This document shows positions 24,423 through 34,058 of a stretch of DNA of 64,000 bases, in pieces. The stretch spans positions 2,289,741-2,353,740 of the forward strand of contig NZ_KI911557.1 in the NCBI RefSeq assembly GCF_000515215.1. Reading direction: 5' to 3'. The first letter of the stretch is position 1; every line of letters starts with the position of its first letter. The notes under the pieces were generated by a model. The model had not been told where the DNA came from and made no database searches. It saw only the letters and a program-made list of their open reading frames with translations. Source of the DNA: Methylomonas sp. 11b. Lineage in GTDB: Bacteria; Pseudomonadota; Gammaproteobacteria; Methylococcales; Methylomonadaceae. A program made the translations under genes and the position numbers.

Positions 24423-27191
24423 TTAAACAATTAGTTTCAAGCCCGGCGGCAGCGCTTCGCCGAAGACTTGCTTTTCCTGTTGTTCATCCAGTTGTTTGAA
24501 TTCGGCAACCATGTCTATCCACGACACAGGGGATTTAGCTTGTTTTAGCTTGTCGATCACCTGCGCTCGCAGGCTATCGTCGATATCCCGAGCCCGGTCG
24601 TCGCAGCGTCTAGCCAACAAGGTGGCGGCAAAGCCGGCTTGGGTTAGCTTTTTCCAATCAGCTTTCAATAGCTGTTGCAGCCAGATTTCGGCAGTCTCCG
24701 CTGGAATTACCTGATGATTGTTGCCGTGAAACAGAATCCGCCCACCGATACGTCCGACCGCCCACCAACTCTGTTCAGGCTCTCCAGCTTTTTCCAGGCG
24801 CTTTAACAGCCAATTGCCCAATTGAATTTTATCGACAAGGTTCAACCGCTCTAGTGCCGCCGCCAGTCGCACCATATCTTCGTAACCTCGTGTCGCCAGT
24901 TGCTTGCCGACACCCGGCTGGCGCGCGGCAGCCGGATTGATGAATTTGGCGATGTCGTTAAAGATACGTTGCTGGGCATCTGCGGCTAACCCGCCGGCAA
25001 CGCGCCGCCATAAAGTCCACCACTCGGCCCAGTTTTGCTTTTCGTTAACGAATTGCAGCCCTTCCGAATACAGCTTCCAGAGTTGCTCTACCCGCCAATC
25101 GTCGAGCGGATAACCAAAGCCTGGGCGCAAGCAAAAGCCGGCCAGACTTAACCAGAGGCGTTCGTGCTGTTCGCTCCGCCGCCGATATTTACTGCCTGCC
25201 AATAAGGCCGTAAACAACTCGCGCAACAACGGGGTTTGCCAGTCGCCGCGCGGCGCGGCGAGAACTTTTTCAAGCTCGGCGCGTAAGGTTTTTACCGCCT
25301 GCGGGTCGACTTGTTTGGATTTGGCACCGAATACGGCCTGGACTTTCTCCAGCGCTTGTGGCAATTGACTCGGTAATTCGGCATTGATGGATGTCTGGTT
25401 TTTTTTGCGAATTTGAAACTCTACATCCCAACGCTGGTTGGAGTCTGCCACCGCCACGCACTGCAATTGCAAAGTACCGACTTCGGTATATGTTGCCAGC
25501 AATTGCACCGCAATTTCGGTTTTCAGCTGGCCTTCGAATGCCACTGCCAGCGGCGGCAGACTGTGAAACCGCTCGTCATCGAGTTCGACTATTTCGCCTG
25601 GCTGGTAAGTACCGTCTCCGCTGCTGGACAACAAATGAAACCGTACCGGTTGTCCCACTCGGAGAGCGAATTGCCGATCACTTAACAAAATCTCATGACC
25701 TTCTTCGCTACCTTTTGGCAGGATACAAACACCACGACCGCCTTGCTTACCGTCACCAGTTTTGACCGTGGCATCAACAAGCAGAAAATAACTACGCGCC
25801 GCACCGCCGCCGATTTTCAACTTCTTCTCGCGGCGGGCAACAGCATAACTGACCGCGCCGTAAGCCACCGCCAATTCCGGATGACTATTTTCCAGCAATA
25901 ATGGCGCTTGCCCGCCACGCCACCCAGCTAATAAATCGATTAGACGTTGCACCATGGCCGAGCTACGAAACACGCCGCCGTTCAGCAATAATGCATCGGG
26001 AACTATTTGCTGCTCAGCGCCCGTGCTACCCAACGCAGTTTGTGCCGCTTGCGCATGCAACTGCAAAAAGGCAGCAATATGCTTACTGATAGCCGGCTCC
26101 GCCGCGTAGGGCAAACCAAACTCCACTACGCCGCTACGTTTCCTATCCGGCAGTTCTTGCAAGCCGGATAGGGGCAAAAAGCCATCCAAGGCAATTTGCT
26201 TAACCTCCTCTTTGCTTAGCGTGGTGCTTTTAGTGCCGCCAATCAACCTGGAACCGCCGCCCAATAAGGTTACAGCAACGTGCTCCGGTGCATCGTCAGC
26301 CAACAGCAATTCCTTGGCGATCCGACATTGCTCCAGCAATTGCGATAAATCGGCGGTAGAGAGTTTTTTATCCCCCGCTCGCAAGCGGCTTTCCGCTAAA
26401 TGCGCCAGAGCCAGATCAATATTGTCGCCACCCAACATCAAGTGATCGCCGACACCTATGCGCGTCAGCCGCGGCTCATCTAGACCCTGCTCAATCTTGA
26501 TCAAGGTCAAATCGGTAGTACCGCCGCCGACATCGCAGACCAGCAATAACCGGCTACCGGCCAGACTGAATTTGATGGTACCGGCATGCCGGCGCAGCCA
26601 GTCGTAACAAACTGCTTGCGGCTCTTCTAGCAACCTGACGCCGTTCAAACCGGCCATCTTTGCAGCTTCCAGGGTCAAGGATCGCGCGGACTCGTCGAAG
26701 GATGCCGGCACCGTAATCACAACTTCCTGCAGAGCAAGTGGCGCAGAGGGAAAACGCTGCTCCCAAACGGAACAGACATGTCGCAAATAACTAGCACTGG
26801 CTTCCAGCGGCGAGACTTTAAATACTGATTCGTCGCTCCCCCAAGGCAAAATAGCCGCACTGTGATCGACGGCGGTGTGCGACAACCAACTCTTGGCGCT
26901 GGTAACCAAACGGCCCTGCGACTTGGCACCCAATAAGCGCGCCGCTTCACCCAGCACAGCGCCATTTTCCTGAGTCAAAAATCCGTCCTCGACGGTGATT
27001 TCGCCAGGCGCAGGATGGTAACGGACCGATGGTAATAACGGCTTGGCATTCACCTCCCCTGGCGCGATCAGCTGAGGAATCTCGAACAAGTGAATTGCTT
27101 TCGCAGGATCGTGGATGTCGGAGTAGGCGACCACGGTATGGGTCGTGCCTAGGTCGATTCCGACCGAATAAGTAGCAGCGTTGTTTTTCAA
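24423..27191 (-). CDS. large Hsp70-related protein (DnaK-like ATPase plus long C-terminus)
   Basis: The 922-residue protein is far longer than DnaK (about 640). The N-terminal nucleotide-binding domain has GIDLGTTHTVVAYS, VITVPASFDESAR, EEPQAVCYDW and CDVGGGTTDLTLI. After about residue 560 the sequence leaves the DnaK pattern and resembles the DnaK-related domain (I recall Pfam DUF3731) found in such long bacterial Hsp70 relatives. The likely role is an ATP-driven chaperone-like factor with unknown client. The start appears to be TTG at 27191, with no good ATG or ribosome binding site nearby, so the N-terminus is uncertain. A 130-base gap separates it from the glycan operon that follows. Confidence 0.82.
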   Translation of the reverse strand: MKNNAATYSVGIDLGTTHTVVAYSDIHDPAKAIHLFEIPQLIAPGEVNAKPLLPSVRYHPAPGEITVEDGFLTQENGAVLGEAARLLGAKSQGRLVTSAKSWLSHTAVDHSAAILPWGSDESVFKVSPLEASASYLRHVCSVWEQRFPSAPLALQEVVITVPASFDESARSLTLEAAKMAGLNGVRLLEEPQAVCYDWLRRHAGTIKFSLAGSRLLLVCDVGGGTTDLTLIKIEQGLDEPRLTRIGVGDHLMLGGDNIDLALAHLAESRLRAGDKKLSTADLSQLLEQCRIAKELLLADDAPEHVAVTLLGGGSRLIGGTKSTTLSKEEVKQIALDGFLPLSGLQELPDRKRSGVVEFGLPYAAEPAISKHIAAFLQLHAQAAQTALGSTGAEQQIVPDALLLNGGVFRSSAMVQRLIDLLAGWRGGQAPLLLENSHPELAVAYGAVSYAVARREKKLKIGGGAARSYFLLVDATVKTGDGKQGGRGVCILPKGSEEGHEILLSDRQFALRVGQPVRFHLLSSSGDGTYQPGEIVELDDERFHSLPPLAVAFEGQLKTEIAVQLLATYTEVGTLQLQCVAVADSNQRWDVEFQIRKKNQTSINAELPSQLPQALEKVQAVFGAKSKQVDPQAVKTLRAELEKVLAAPRGDWQTPLLRELFTALLAGSKYRRRSEQHERLWLSLAGFCLRPGFGYPLDDWRVEQLWKLYSEGLQFVNEKQNWAEWWTLWRRVAGGLAADAQQRIFNDIAKFINPAAARQPGVGKQLATRGYEDMVRLAAALERLNLVDKIQLGNWLLKRLEKAGEPEQSWWAVGRIGGRILFHGNNHQVIPAETAEIWLQQLLKADWKKLTQAGFAATLLARRCDDRARDIDDSLRAQVIDKLKQAKSPVSWIDMVAEFKQLDEQQEKQVFGEALPPGLKLIV

Positions 27192-27558
27192 AAGTACTTA
27201 GTATGTTTATTCTAATTATGAAGAGCAGCCTGCCAAGTATTCAAGCAAGCAAGCTAGCGACGCGCCTATTTTAGTCGGCTTTCTGATCGAACACTCTCGT
27301 TTTTCTAGTTAGCACTATTCAAGCAGCGGTTGCCAAGTGTAATAAATTTCAGCAAAGAACAATTTTTCGACGTGTTTCGAATAAAATGCTTGCCTGGCGA
27401 ATATTTGCGATGTTACTTTTCGCCTACGGCAATCATCAGTGCATTGCATTACTGAATGCGCCCACCGAGAACAAGAACTAGCGCTGCACAGTGCTCGAAT
27501 CTAAATCAAGACCGAGCTAACCGCAGCAATTATTAACCAACTTGAGCGAGTTAAATTC
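27192..27558. other. 367-base divergent intergenic region
   Basis: This lies between the Hsp70-like gene (minus) and the secreted protein gene (plus). I see no coding frame or RNA. A candidate minus-strand promoter is listed separately at 27215-27244. A short CAAG-type tandem repeat (caagcaagcaagc) lies at about 27242-27254. No confident plus-strand promoter could be picked. Confidence 0.6.
27215..27244 (-). promoter_or_regulatory. candidate sigma70 promoter for the Hsp70-like gene
   Basis: On the minus strand TTGAAT (-35) and CATAAT (-10) are separated by 18 bases, and transcription would start about 17 bases before the TTG start codon. Found by eye only. Confidence 0.4.
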
Positions 27559-28485
27559 ATGCTTATTAAACCATCCGCATTCGCCGGCGTCTTGTTGCTG
27601 GCCGCCAGCCAATCAGCTGACGCTGTCGTCATCAATTTTGACTATACCTACGATGGCGGCTTTTTCTCCGGCAGCAACACAAGTAGACGAGACATCCTAG
27701 ACGCCGCCGGCGGCTTTTTGGGAAGCATCTTGACCGACAGCTTGACAGCTATATCATCCGGCGGTGCCAATAATTTCAGCGCGGTATTTAATCGCCCGGA
27801 TACTGGCGCCGAGACTACATTAAGCAATTTCAGTGTAGCAGCCGACACACTCACGGTGTTTGTCGGCGGACAGACCATGGGCGCCGGCAACTTGGGCTAT
27901 GGCGGCTACGGCGGTTACAACGTCAGCGGTACCCAAGATTTTTTGACCAATGCAGCACAACGCGGCCAATCAAATCCTACCTCCGGCCCATTGGCAACTG
28001 ATTTTGCACCATGGGGCGGCCAATTGACCTTCAGCAGTTCGGCAAACTGGTATTTCGACGCCGATCTTTCAACCACAGAAGCCTTTAGCGGCAACGATTT
28101 TTATTCGGTGGCTCTGCATGAGTTAGGCCACTTATTAGGTCTAGGCAGTTCCGACTCTTGGGATAATCAAGCCTCTGGCTCCGGCTTTACCGGTGCCAAT
28201 GCAGTAGCGGCTTATGGCAGCAATGTGCCGCTGGAAGGAGATAAGGTTCATTGGTTAGACGGTACAAAAAGCACGGTAAACGGCATTGAGCAAGAAACCG
28301 CAATGGACCCTACTATACGCATCGGTACGCGCAAAGTGTTTACGCAACTCGATCTCGCCGCTCTGAAAGATGTGGGCTGGCAAGTTTCGGTAACCGCGGT
28401 GCCGGTTCCTTCCGCCGTTTGGTTATTCGGCTCTGCTTTATTAGGATTTATAGCCAGCAAACGTAAGCAGCATTTGAATTTCTAG
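27559..28485 (+). CDS. secreted metzincin-like protein with PEP-CTERM (VPxPA) sorting tail
   Basis: The 308-residue protein has a signal peptide at residues 1-22 (LLLAASQSADA) and a low-complexity glycine region near 108-120. The zinc motif is HELGH at 187-191, followed by GLGS, and a likely Met-turn is AMDP before the LDLAALKDVGW helix. At the eleventh motif position, where metzincins usually have H or D, there is S197. The end, VPVPSAVWLFGSALLGF then a KRK cluster, is a PEP-CTERM/VPLPA-type anchor for exosortase processing. It would be exported and sorted at the cell surface. Protease activity is not certain because of the unclear third ligand. Confidence 0.8.
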   Translation: MLIKPSAFAGVLLLAASQSADAVVINFDYTYDGGFFSGSNTSRRDILDAAGGFLGSILTDSLTAISSGGANNFSAVFNRPDTGAETTLSNFSVAADTLTVFVGGQTMGAGNLGYGGYGGYNVSGTQDFLTNAAQRGQSNPTSGPLATDFAPWGGQLTFSSSANWYFDADLSTTEAFSGNDFYSVALHELGHLLGLGSSDSWDNQASGSGFTGANAVAAYGSNVPLEGDKVHWLDGTKSTVNGIEQETAMDPTIRIGTRKVFTQLDLAALKDVGWQVSVTAVPVPSAVWLFGSALLGFIASKRKQHLNF

Positions 28486-28500
28486 CAAATTCATCACCGT

Positions 28501-28538
28501 CGCGCCGGACACGCCAATTGGCTAACAAAACCGGCGCG
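28501..28538. terminator. possible hairpin between convergent genes
   Basis: CGCGCCGG (28501-28508) and CCGGCGCG (28531-28538) can pair over a 22-base loop, between the end of the secreted protein gene and the end of pcm. No strong T-run follows on either strand, so termination is only a possibility. Confidence 0.35.
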
Positions 28539-28554
28539 ATAAAACGATTAAAAC

Positions 28555-29217
28555 TTATTGACTGACACCTGATAAAAACGGCACAAAACTGACGCGCTCA
28601 ATCACTTCATCCTCAAAGCCATGCTCTGTGCGGGTTACCCGATGCAATTCCTGCATCCCTTCCAGCCCGACTGGAATCACCATCACGCCTCCCAGCGCCA
28701 TTTGCTCAAGTAGGGCTTCCGGAATTTCGACCGGCGCGGCAGCAGCTAAAATCCCATCGTATGGCGCATGCTCCGGCCAACCCCAACCGCCATCGCTATG
28801 CTTAAAACCCACGGTCTTAATATCCAACTCCCATAGGGTATCTCGGGCTTTTTTCATCAACGGCGCAATCCGTTCCACCGAATATACTTGCTCTACCAAC
28901 TTCGACAATATTGCGGTTTGATATCCGCAACCCGTACCAATTTCCAGTACCTTATGCAGCGGACCTTTTTCCAATAGCAATTCCGTCATTTTGGCGACAA
29001 TATACGGCTGAGATATAGTTTGATTGTGGCCGATTGGCAAAGCGGTATCTTCATAAGCGCGACTCTCCAAAGCTTCGTCGACAAAAATATGCCTCGGTGT
29101 GTCAGACATTACCGCCAAGACTTTGCTGTTATAGATACCTTGCTCGCGTAGCCGAGAAATCATCCGCTCTCTGGTCCGCCGAGAAGTCATGCCTATACCC
29201 TGGATGCGTCTACTCAT
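28555..29217 (-). CDS. pcm: protein-L-isoaspartate O-methyltransferase
   Basis: It repairs isoaspartyl residues in damaged proteins using SAM. With start ATG at 29217, overlapping the surE stop as ATGA, it has 220 residues, close to the usual length. An ATG at 29241 inside surE is less likely. Motifs are [22 protein letters not shown] in two parts (HNQTISQPY is the family hallmark) and the SAM-binding [15 protein letters not shown]. The surE-pcm order is the widely conserved gammaproteobacterial arrangement, and coupling by overlap is expected. Confidence 0.93.
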   Translation of the reverse strand: MSRRIQGIGMTSRRTRERMISRLREQGIYNSKVLAVMSDTPRHIFVDEALESRAYEDTALPIGHNQTISQPYIVAKMTELLLEKGPLHKVLEIGTGCGYQTAILSKLVEQVYSVERIAPLMKKARDTLWELDIKTVGFKHSDGGWGWPEHAPYDGILAAAAPVEIPEALLEQMALGGVMVIPVGLEGMQELHRVTRTEHGFEDEVIERVSFVPFLSGVSQ

Positions 29218-29969
29218 AAGCGCGCCTCCATTGCCAGCCAATCGCGCAATCCCTCTAGTCGTTCGTAACGCGTCAAATCCAGCTGTAACGGCGTTACGGA
29301 CACGTACCCGTTTCTTATCGCATCAAAATCGGTACCCGGCCCGGCGTCTTGTTCGCTACCTGGCGGTCCAACCCAATAAATAATGTGCCCGCGCGGATCC
29401 TTGGAGCGTATCACTGCTTCCGCCTTGTGCCGCTGTCCGAGTCGGGTAGATTGATAACCTTTTAATTCAGCGATCGGCAAATCAGGCACGTTGACGTTTA
29501 ACAAAGTGTCTTCGGGCAATGGATGAGCGAGGATTTTTTGCATTAATGTCACAGCCACATGTGCCGCCGTATCGAAATGTTTAGGATCGCTGGATGCCAA
29601 AGATATAGCTACCGCAGGCAGTCCAAGAAAACGCCCTTCTGTAGCCGCAGCCACAGTGCCAGAATAAAGCACATCGTCGCCGAGATTGGCGCCATGATTG
29701 ATACCGGCGAATACCATATCGGGCTCGTGCGCTAATAGCCCGGTAATGGCCAGATGAACGCAATCCGTCGGTGTACCATCCACCCTGACAAAACCGTTTT
29801 CGCATTGTGTAGCACGCAAAGGCATATCCAGGGTTAAAGAATTGCTTGCGGCACTCCGGTTTTTATCGGGCGCCACAACTGACACGTTGGCGTATTGACG
29901 CAGAGCTTCGGCCAGTGTGTTGATGCCTTGCGCTAAATAACCGTCGTCGTTGCTGATTAGTATGTGCAT
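29214..29969 (-). CDS. surE: 5'/3'-nucleotidase SurE
   Basis: This stationary-phase survival phosphatase acts on nucleoside monophosphates. Starting at ATG 29969 it has 251 residues; an upstream ATG at 30008 would add 13 residues with no family match. The N-terminus [16 protein letters not shown] holds the metal-binding DD pair, and [16 protein letters not shown] and [21 protein letters not shown] are family motifs. It is followed by pcm with a 4-base overlap and is divergent from the Smr gene (64-base gap). Confidence 0.93.
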   Translation of the reverse strand: MHILISNDDGYLAQGINTLAEALRQYANVSVVAPDKNRSAASNSLTLDMPLRATQCENGFVRVDGTPTDCVHLAITGLLAHEPDMVFAGINHGANLGDDVLYSGTVAAATEGRFLGLPAVAISLASSDPKHFDTAAHVAVTLMQKILAHPLPEDTLLNVNVPDLPIAELKGYQSTRLGQRHKAEAVIRSKDPRGHIIYWVGPPGSEQDAGPGTDFDAIRNGYVSVTPLQLDLTRYERLEGLRDWLAMEARL

Positions 29970-30033
29970 ACTGCCGTGAAACGCTTTAAAATTCCCGCAT
30001 AGTAGCAAAAAAACCGCAAAACCAGCAGCTTAC

Positions 30034-30603
30034 GTGACAAAAAAAACCACTTCCGCAGACGATGCCCTCTTGTTTCGAAACTCGATCGGTAAAGTCCAGA
30101 CCATAGACACCAATACCGTTATTCTTAAGCCAGACAAGAAACCGCGGCCTATACCCTTATTTAAGCCGCTGGAGCAGGTTGATCCTTTACAAAAAGATGT
30201 TGAGGGCAGTTTGGAGACCCTGTTCCAAGAAGACAAGATAGCCTTCCTGGTACCAGGCATGCAAAAAAGCGTCATCAAAAAGCTTCGTAAGGGATATTAC
30301 GGCGTGGATGCCGATATCGATCTACATGGCTTAAGTAGCCGCGATGCGCAACAGCAGCTATTACGATTTTTACACTATTGCGTTGAAGACGGTTATCGCT
30401 GCGTACAAATCATTCACGGCAAGGGGTACAACTCTACGGACAATCAGCCAGTCTTAAAAAATGATATTAATCTCTGGCTACGCCAACATAAAGATGTCCT
30501 GGCGTTTTGCTCAGCCCCTCCCAAAGCTGGCGGTACAGGTGCCTTGTTCGTGCTGTTACGCTTATCAGAAAAATTTGTGACATCCGAAGACGAGCCTCAA
30601 TAA
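30034..30603 (+). CDS. Smr (MutS2 C-terminal) domain protein
   Basis: The 189-residue protein with GTG start at 30034 has a charged N-terminal half and a C-terminal Smr domain: DIDLHGLSSRDAQQQL, IIHGKGYNS and GGTGALFVLLR. The DLHG and HGKG segments are the conserved signatures linked to nuclease or nucleic-acid-binding activity. The domain layout resembles stand-alone gammaproteobacterial Smr proteins (SmrA/SmrB type), whose ribosome-rescue or repair roles are known for some members. No partner gene is evident; it is divergent from surE. Confidence 0.85.
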   Translation: MTKKTTSADDALLFRNSIGKVQTIDTNTVILKPDKKPRPIPLFKPLEQVDPLQKDVEGSLETLFQEDKIAFLVPGMQKSVIKKLRKGYYGVDADIDLHGLSSRDAQQQLLRFLHYCVEDGYRCVQIIHGKGYNSTDNQPVLKNDINLWLRQHKDVLAFCSAPPKAGGTGALFVLLRLSEKFVTSEDEPQ

Positions 30604-30853
30604 GAATAAGCCCATTTGGCTAGACTCTCCAATCTACCGCACCCGAAACAGAAGCAGCCCCTCCGTTATATTTTACTTTGCCTTGACTTGGGCGGCTTGT
30701 TGCTCTAGTTTTTCAAGCATTGCTATTCCCAATCTTGACAAACAAAAACATAAACCAACGCCATGACCATAAATCAACACCTGCGACCTCTCCAAACCAC
30801 TGGCGCTATTGGCGTTTTAACGCAAAGCACTATCAAAGCGGAGACTTTAAACA

Positions 30854-31894
30854 ATGGGCCTTAACATAGGGATCGTCGGTTTAGGCAGAATTGGTCGCGG
30901 GGTATTAAGGGGAAATTTCGCGCAAGAAAAAGGCGGCAGATTCGATATACGCGTAGTCTGCGACGTAATGGCTATCGATCACGTTGCTTACCTATTAGCA
31001 AACGATAGCACCTATGGCCGCCCACCGTTTAACGTGGACTGTGATGGCAACGACCTGATCATAGACGGCAAAAGAGTTCGCTATCAGAAGGTAGACAGGC
31101 GCCGTAGCTCACCCGATGACGACAGCTTCGGCGTATTGCGCCAATTTGATCTTGATGTATTATTTGACGCCACGGGCACCGCCACGATCCATGATTTCCG
31201 TTCCTTGATAAAGCAGGAAGTCGCTAAAAAAGTCCTTTGTACCTGGAATGTGAGCGGTTGCGACATCAGCGTGGTATTCGGAGTAAATCATTCGGCATAC
31301 GATCCATTGCACCATGATGTCATCTCAGCCAGTACTTGCACGGGTAATGCGATGGTTCCTATCTGTCATGTGCTTGATAAGCATATCGGCATCGATTACG
31401 CCAGAGCCATCACTATCCATCCGCAACTTTCAGATCAACGCGTATTGGATGGATATCACGCATCATCCCAACTTGGCCGCGGATGTGCGTCTTCCATTAT
31501 CCCAACTAGCACGAACGTAGGTAAATCCACGACATTGGTATTACCGAGACTCGAAGGCAAACTGGTAGCTATGTCTTACAGAGTGCCAACAGCAATTGTC
31601 TCAGTCATTGATTTAACGGCCAATCTTTCGCGGAAAACGTCGTTAGAAGAATGCGTAGAACTGTTTGAAGATTACGCCAACAAACAATTAGCGGGACTTA
31701 TTCATTGTGACTATGGCGCATGGGGACATCAAAAGGCCAGCATAGATTATATGGAAACCCAATATTCTTCTATATTATTGATGCATCATCTAACTGTCAG
31801 CCAAGGCCGCCAGCTCGGCCTATCTTTGATGCATGACAATGAGCACGCATATTGCTGCCGAGTATTAGACGTATTGGGCATTTTACAAAACTAG
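30854..31894 (+). CDS. divergent glyceraldehyde-3-phosphate dehydrogenase homologue
   Basis: The 346-residue protein is clearly in the GAPDH family: GIVGLGRIGRGVLR at the N-terminus, catalytic C162 (SASTCTGNAMVPI) and H189 (TIHPQLSDQRVLDG), IIPTSTNVGKS, LEGKLVAMSYRVPTAIVSVIDLT and the DNEHAYCCRVLD C-terminus. The usual SCTTNC around the cysteine is altered to STCTGNA, and several otherwise fixed positions differ. It may be a phosphorylating GAPDH, erythrose-4-phosphate dehydrogenase or a specialised relative. No glycolytic gene is adjacent. A 250-base region before it shows no clear sigma70 promoter. Confidence 0.82.
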   Translation: MGLNIGIVGLGRIGRGVLRGNFAQEKGGRFDIRVVCDVMAIDHVAYLLANDSTYGRPPFNVDCDGNDLIIDGKRVRYQKVDRRRSSPDDDSFGVLRQFDLDVLFDATGTATIHDFRSLIKQEVAKKVLCTWNVSGCDISVVFGVNHSAYDPLHHDVISASTCTGNAMVPICHVLDKHIGIDYARAITIHPQLSDQRVLDGYHASSQLGRGCASSIIPTSTNVGKSTTLVLPRLEGKLVAMSYRVPTAIVSVIDLTANLSRKTSLEECVELFEDYANKQLAGLIHCDYGAWGHQKASIDYMETQYSSILLMHHLTVSQGRQLGLSLMHDNEHAYCCRVLDVLGILQN

Positions 31895-31945
31895 TGCTAG
31901 CAAGTTTGCAAAACGCCTAATGCGACCCCATCAAATTCCGGCTGA

Positions 31946-32476
31946 ATGAACCACATAACAAGCTTCTCAGCGGAGTCATCACCGGATGCAACAGTTTTGA
32001 TTCTTGGCAGCATTCCGGGAAAAGCTTCACTGGAGGCTGGTCAATATTACGCACATCCACGTAATCATTTTTGGCCTATCATAACTGAGCTCCTGGCAAT
32101 CGATCCCGCCAGCCCATACTCAGCGAGAATCGAATCATTAAAATTAGCTGGCATAGCACTATGGGATGTAGTCAAGTCATGCCATAGGCACAATAGCAGT
32201 CTGGATACGAAAATAGACAAAAACAGTATTGTTACGAATGATTTTCCAGACTTTTTCCTAGCTCACCCTAGTATTACGCATTTATTCTTTAACGGGTTAA
32301 CGGCAGAAAAAACCTTTCAAAAGCTTGTTCAACCTTATATTTCCACAGATGGATTAATATACCACCGATTACCGTCCACAAGCCCAGCGCATGCAACAAT
32401 GCCATTCCAAAAAAAACTGGAAAGTTGGCGCATATTAACAAGGATAATAGCAAAAACCTCGCACAGCGAAAAATGA
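31946..32476 (+). CDS. DNA-deoxyinosine/hypoxanthine glycosylase (UDG superfamily)
   Basis: The 176-residue protein has the family pattern LGSIPGKASLEAGQYYAHPRNHFWPI in two parts (GSIPGKASL; YYAHPRNHFWPI) and LPSTSPAHA near the C-terminus. These are marks of the family 6 uracil-DNA glycosylase group that removes hypoxanthine (deaminated adenine) from DNA. Length matches the family. It lies 51 bases after the GAPDH-like gene and converges on the end of the ribosomal protein run. Confidence 0.85.
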   Translation: MNHITSFSAESSPDATVLILGSIPGKASLEAGQYYAHPRNHFWPIITELLAIDPASPYSARIESLKLAGIALWDVVKSCHRHNSSLDTKIDKNSIVTNDFPDFFLAHPSITHLFFNGLTAEKTFQKLVQPYISTDGLIYHRLPSTSPAHATMPFQKKLESWRILTRIIAKTSHSEK

Positions 32477-32550
32477 GAGCTACATCAGAAAGAAACAAAA
32501 TAATCAGCCCAAGGAATGTATTTTAGGAATCTAGATGACACCGGAGGGCA

Positions 32551-32593
32551 CAAAAACAAAAACGGCAGATTAGCTGTTTAGCTAATCTGCCGT
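32551..32593 (-). terminator. Rho-independent terminator of the rpsL-to-rplQ run
   Basis: A perfect 14-base-pair stem (32562-32575 with 32580-32593) and a 4-base loop, followed on the minus strand by TTTTTGTTTTTG. It lies 33 bases after the rplQ stop. Confidence 0.88.
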
Positions 32594-32625
32594 CTAAAAC
32601 GATAGATTTAAATACCTAATGGTAC

Positions 32626-33006
32626 TTATTCCTCGGTTTTAACGGGCTCCGGCCTATCTACCAACTCAACGTAAGCCATAGGTGCGTCATCACCAGATCG
32701 AAATCCGCATTTAATAATCCTTAAATACCCACCGTTTCTGGATTGGTATCTTGGACCAAGCTCGTTAAATAACTTCGTTACAACATCTCTATCACGCAAC
32801 TTAGAGAACGCCTGACGACGTTTCGCAACAGAATCGACTTTAGATAGTGTAATCAAAGGTTCAGCGATTACACGCAACTCTTTTGCTTTTGGTAACGTAG
32901 TTTTGATTAACTCGTGTCTAAACAAAGAGCAAGCCATGTTACTAAATAGCGCTTTTCTGTGGCTACTATTTTTATTTAACTGTCTTCCAGATTTACGGTG
33001 TCTCAT
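32626..33006 (-). CDS. rplQ: 50S ribosomal protein L17
   Basis: The 126-residue protein starts [20 protein letters not shown], the L17 signature, and has [23 protein letters not shown] near the end in two pieces ([10 protein letters not shown] and APMAYVEL). L17 sits at the exit-tunnel side of the large subunit. It is the last gene of the alpha cluster, 18 bases after rpoA, and a strong terminator follows. Confidence 0.96.
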   Translation of the reverse strand: MRHRKSGRQLNKNSSHRKALFSNMACSLFRHELIKTTLPKAKELRVIAEPLITLSKVDSVAKRRQAFSKLRDRDVVTKLFNELGPRYQSRNGGYLRIIKCGFRSGDDAPMAYVELVDRPEPVKTEE

Positions 33007-33024
33007 TTTTCAAATGCCTTATAT

Positions 33025-34035
33025 TCAAATTCCAGCTTGCGATTGATCAGCCAGATTTTCAGGTGGCCAGTTTTCCAACCGCATACCCAATGACAGACCT
33101 TTAATTGCAAGAATATCTTTAATTTCCGTTAACGATTTCTTACCTAGATTCGGTGTTCTCAACAACTCTACCTCAGTCCGCTGAATAAGATCACCGATAT
33201 AGAAGATGTTTTCTGCCTTTAGGCAGTTGGCAGAACGAACCGTCAACTCCAAATCGTCTACAGGACGTAACAACACAGGATCGAAAGACTCTTCTTCAAT
33301 CGCCACCTCTTCATGTATCTGCTCATTAACTTTCTCGAAATCAACAAAAACTGATAATTGATCATGAAGAATAGAAGCAGCCAGCTTGATTGCCTGTTCG
33401 GGATCGACTGTGCCGTTTGTCTCCAATTCGATAACAAGCCTGTCCAGGTTAGTGCGCTGTTCGACACGTGTGCTTTCTACATGATAAGCAACTTTTACTA
33501 TAGGACTAAAAGCCGCGTCGACCATTAACACTCCTACAGGAGCGTCGTCGTGCATTTCCTTCCTCAGACTGGCAGGGACATATCCTCTACCTCGCTCGAC
33601 TTTAATCTTAACGTTGAGCGAACAATCTTGATTATTGATGTTAGCTATTATCAGATCGGGGTTTACCAACTCTACGTTATGAGGTAGGTCAATATCCCGA
33701 GCAGTTACCACACCGACGCCAGATTTTGACAGTGTAAGAGTTACTTCGTCCTTAGAATGAACGACAACAGCTAGTTTTTTAAGGTTCAGTATGATGTCTA
33801 TAACATCCTCCTGAACTCCCTCTATCGTGGTGAATTCATGCAATACACCCTCAATAGAAATTTCTGTAACTGCGCAACCTGGAATTGAAGACAGCATGAC
33901 CCGCCTCAAAGCATTGCCCAAAGAATGCCCAAAGCCGCGCTCCAGAGGTTCGATAACGATTCTCGAGTGGTTGGCCGATTCGTTAATCACCTCGACAAGT
34001 CTAGGCTTTAGTAGGCCAACAATAGAACTCTGCAT
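33025..34035 (-). CDS. rpoA: RNA polymerase alpha subunit
   Basis: The 336-residue protein has an N-terminal assembly domain ([20 protein letters not shown]) and a C-terminal domain ([32 protein letters not shown]) that contacts UP elements and activators. Length matches other gammaproteobacterial alpha subunits. It lies between rpsD and rplQ, the standard alpha-operon position. Spacing to rpsD is 23 bases. Confidence 0.97.
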   Translation of the reverse strand: MQSSIVGLLKPRLVEVINESANHSRIVIEPLERGFGHSLGNALRRVMLSSIPGCAVTEISIEGVLHEFTTIEGVQEDVIDIILNLKKLAVVVHSKDEVTLTLSKSGVGVVTARDIDLPHNVELVNPDLIIANINNQDCSLNVKIKVERGRGYVPASLRKEMHDDAPVGVLMVDAAFSPIVKVAYHVESTRVEQRTNLDRLVIELETNGTVDPEQAIKLAASILHDQLSVFVDFEKVNEQIHEEVAIEEESFDPVLLRPVDDLELTVRSANCLKAENIFYIGDLIQRTEVELLRTPNLGKKSLTEIKDILAIKGLSLGMRLENWPPENLADQSQAGI

Positions 34036-34058
34036 AATTTAAATCCTGGACTTATTTA

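Noticed and set aside
30604-30853. Promoter with a perfect TTGACA at 30735-30740 for the GAPDH-like gene
   Set aside because: No acceptable -10 element lies at 15-19 bases from it, so I do not call it.
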